DNA from: Methylophaga thalassica
GTDB taxonomy: Bacteria > Pseudomonadota > Gammaproteobacteria > Nitrosococcales > Methylophagaceae
Length of the DNA stretch: 64,000 bases
Direction: 5' to 3'
NCBI RefSeq assembly: GCF_030159795.1
Contig: NZ_BSND01000003.1
Coordinates: forward strand, 186,001-250,000
Below the pieces are notes generated by a model. It had not been told where the DNA came from, made no database searches, and saw only the letters and a program-made list of their open reading frames with translations. Both the position numbers and the translations under genes were made by a program. Of this stretch, positions 63,043 to 64,000 are shown piece after piece (the first letter of the stretch is position 1; each line of letters begins with the position of its first letter).

Positions 63043-64000
63043 CTAGATTGCTTCTTCTGGCAATGATGTATCAGAAGCTTGGGTTTCTGTTTTTGCGGCC
63101 GCTTTTGGTTTTGTTGCTCTTGTTTTACGTGGTTTACGTGCGGGTTTCGGCTTGTCTTTCGTTGAACTGTCAGTCACCTGTTGAGCGTCATTTTGTGTAT
63201 TTTCTTTTGCTGGTGGCGCAGATTCACTCTTTAGCTTGGCATCAGTATCAGACTCTTTGACAGCCGCCGTATCTTCATCTTGTTCAGGTTTTGTTTTCTT
63301 TCTTACTGATGTTTTTGTTTTATCCTGTCTGGCGTAAAAGGCGAGACCTCTAAGCACAATATCTGGATAGTGGTGCACATCGTCGGATAGTAAAGGCAAT
63401 AAAGCTTCTGCATCACCACCTGTGATGATAAAACGAATTCGATTGTTAAAGCTTTCTTTTAGGTCGCTGATGATACGTTCTATCGTAGCGGTTACCGCAT
63501 AAAGTGTGCCTGTATGAATGGCACTGTAGGTATTCGTTGCTAAAGTTTTGAACTCTTGGTTGTCTGTATCTGCAGTGAGTGCATCGGTATTGTTGACCAA
63601 GCTGCTTTTCATAATGCTGATACCAGGAATAATCATTCCACCTTGGTGCTGACCAGCTTTGGTTACGATATCAACAGTGATTGCGGTCCCGCAGTCGATA
63701 ATGCATTGAGCAAGACGGGCATGTTGTCTGGCGGAAATAAGCGATAACCAGCGGTCTACACCGAGCTTTTCCGGCTCATCATAAGCGTTGATAACACCAA
63801 AATGTTTTTTCTCAGCTTGAATAAATTTTGGTGTCAGATTCCATTGTTTTTGTGTCCAGTCGCTGAGTTGTTCAGCTATTTTTTCTCCAGCAACATTGGC
63901 TACATAGATGGCCTTGATATCTGCTAATGTTTTCCATGCCTTATTTAGCGAGGATTTAATACCGGATTTGTTTCGGTCAAAACTTTGGCTTTCAGTAAGA
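63043..64000 (-). CDS. coaX: Type III pantothenate kinase CoaX, 5' end outside window, with basic C-terminal tail
   Basis: CoaX phosphorylates pantothenate in the first step of coenzyme A synthesis and, unlike CoaA, is not inhibited by CoA. The reading frame is open to the right edge, so the N-terminus and its phosphate-binding Asp loop are missing here. Visible motifs are NAYDEPEKLGVDRWLSL, the DCGTAITVD segment and GGMIIPGISIMKSSL. After the end of the usual fold (about FYARQ) a further 92-residue tail of Lys, Pro, Ala, Thr, Glu is encoded, with KPARKPRKTRATKPKAAAK-like basic repeats. Usual CoaX proteins end at about 250 residues, so the tail is unusual. Confidence 0.92.
   Translation of the reverse strand, partial: LTESQSFDRNKSGIKSSLNKAWKTLADIKAIYVANVAGEKIAEQLSDWTQKQWNLTPKFIQAEKKHFGVINAYDEPEKLGVDRWLSLISARQHARLAQCIIDCGTAITVDIVTKAGQHQGGMIIPGISIMKSSLVNNTDALTADTDNQEFKTLATNTYSAIHTGTLYAVTATIERIISDLKESFNNRIRFIITGGDAEALLPLLSDDVHHYPDIVLRGLAFYARQDKTKTSVRKKTKPEQDEDTAAVKESDTDAKLKSESAPPAKENTQNDAQQVTDSSTKDKPKPARKPRKTRATKPKAAAKTETQASDTSLPEEAI

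Overview
The window is a continuous piece of a gammaproteobacterial chromosome with moderate GC content, dense gene packing and many 4-nt start/stop overlaps. The mix of a type III pantothenate kinase, FolE2, MTIP-type purine salvage, an encapsulin-type ferritin, TgpA/DUF58/MoxR and the aat-bpt-infA and dnaX-ybaB-recR blocks suggests an aquatic Thiotrichales-like organism, possibly Methylophaga or a relative. That taxonomic guess is inference. I see no prophage, insertion sequence, CRISPR array or integrase. No gene-free stretch exceeds 300 bases; the longest are 59301-59568 and 827-1076.

Layout. 1-1076: end of a DMT transporter, a VOC protein and a repeat-rich intergenic region. 1077-4329 (minus): ttcA, moeA and a fused mobA-mobB, with a retropepsin-like protease diverging. 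5066-9281 (minus): folE2, queD, dxs, ispA, xseB, supplying pterin/queuosine and isoprenoid precursors. 9409-13688: ribF, a LprI-like secreted protein, an unknown protein, a GNAT, ferredoxin-NADP reductase and an acyltransferase. 13691-16296: an arsenic locus (arsR, arsC, acr3) with tandem operators and a divergent NAD(P)-binding protein. 16449-26348: signalling genes (two chemoreceptors, a GAF-EAL protein, a double-receiver regulator), interrupted by a four-gene cluster (GNAT-nitrilase, SnoaL-like, membrane protein with a frameshift, MAPEG). 26544-32340: SDR, lipoprotein, MFS transporter, MscS channel, YbaK-like deacylase. 32426-33107: inverted repeat pair and a YefM/YoeB toxin-antitoxin module with TGTACA operator elements.

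33180-38401 (minus): HEAGH metalloprotease-like protein, tcdA, and the MoxR/DUF58/TgpA trio. 38532-40558: an encapsulated-ferritin family protein without an encapsulin, TatD, and two paralogous membrane proteins of unknown function. 40559-49008: gamma-glutamyltransferase, trhO, a coiled-coil protein, a Tat-exported M15-like protein, a BtuFDC-type ABC importer, an hpt-MTIP salvage pair and csiV. 49151-53377: SPFH/NfeD pair, a phosphatase, the ribosomal oxygenase roxA, a zinc-ribbon protein and dsbB. 53462-59300 (minus): infA, bpt, aat, HDOD protein, recR, ybaB, dnaX and the SRP RNA. 59569-64000: a MASE1-CHASE-PAS-GGDEF-EAL protein, tRNA-Ser(GGA) and a coaX with a long basic tail that runs off the window.

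The most notable observations are: tandem ArsR-type dyads over a promoter that implies a leaderless arsR mRNA; an E. coli-like programmed -1 frameshift site in dnaX; the stand-alone EncFtn; a receiver domain that has lost its phospho-acceptor; a FliA-type promoter in front of one chemoreceptor; and a G6-run frameshift whose repair restores a conventional protein end.
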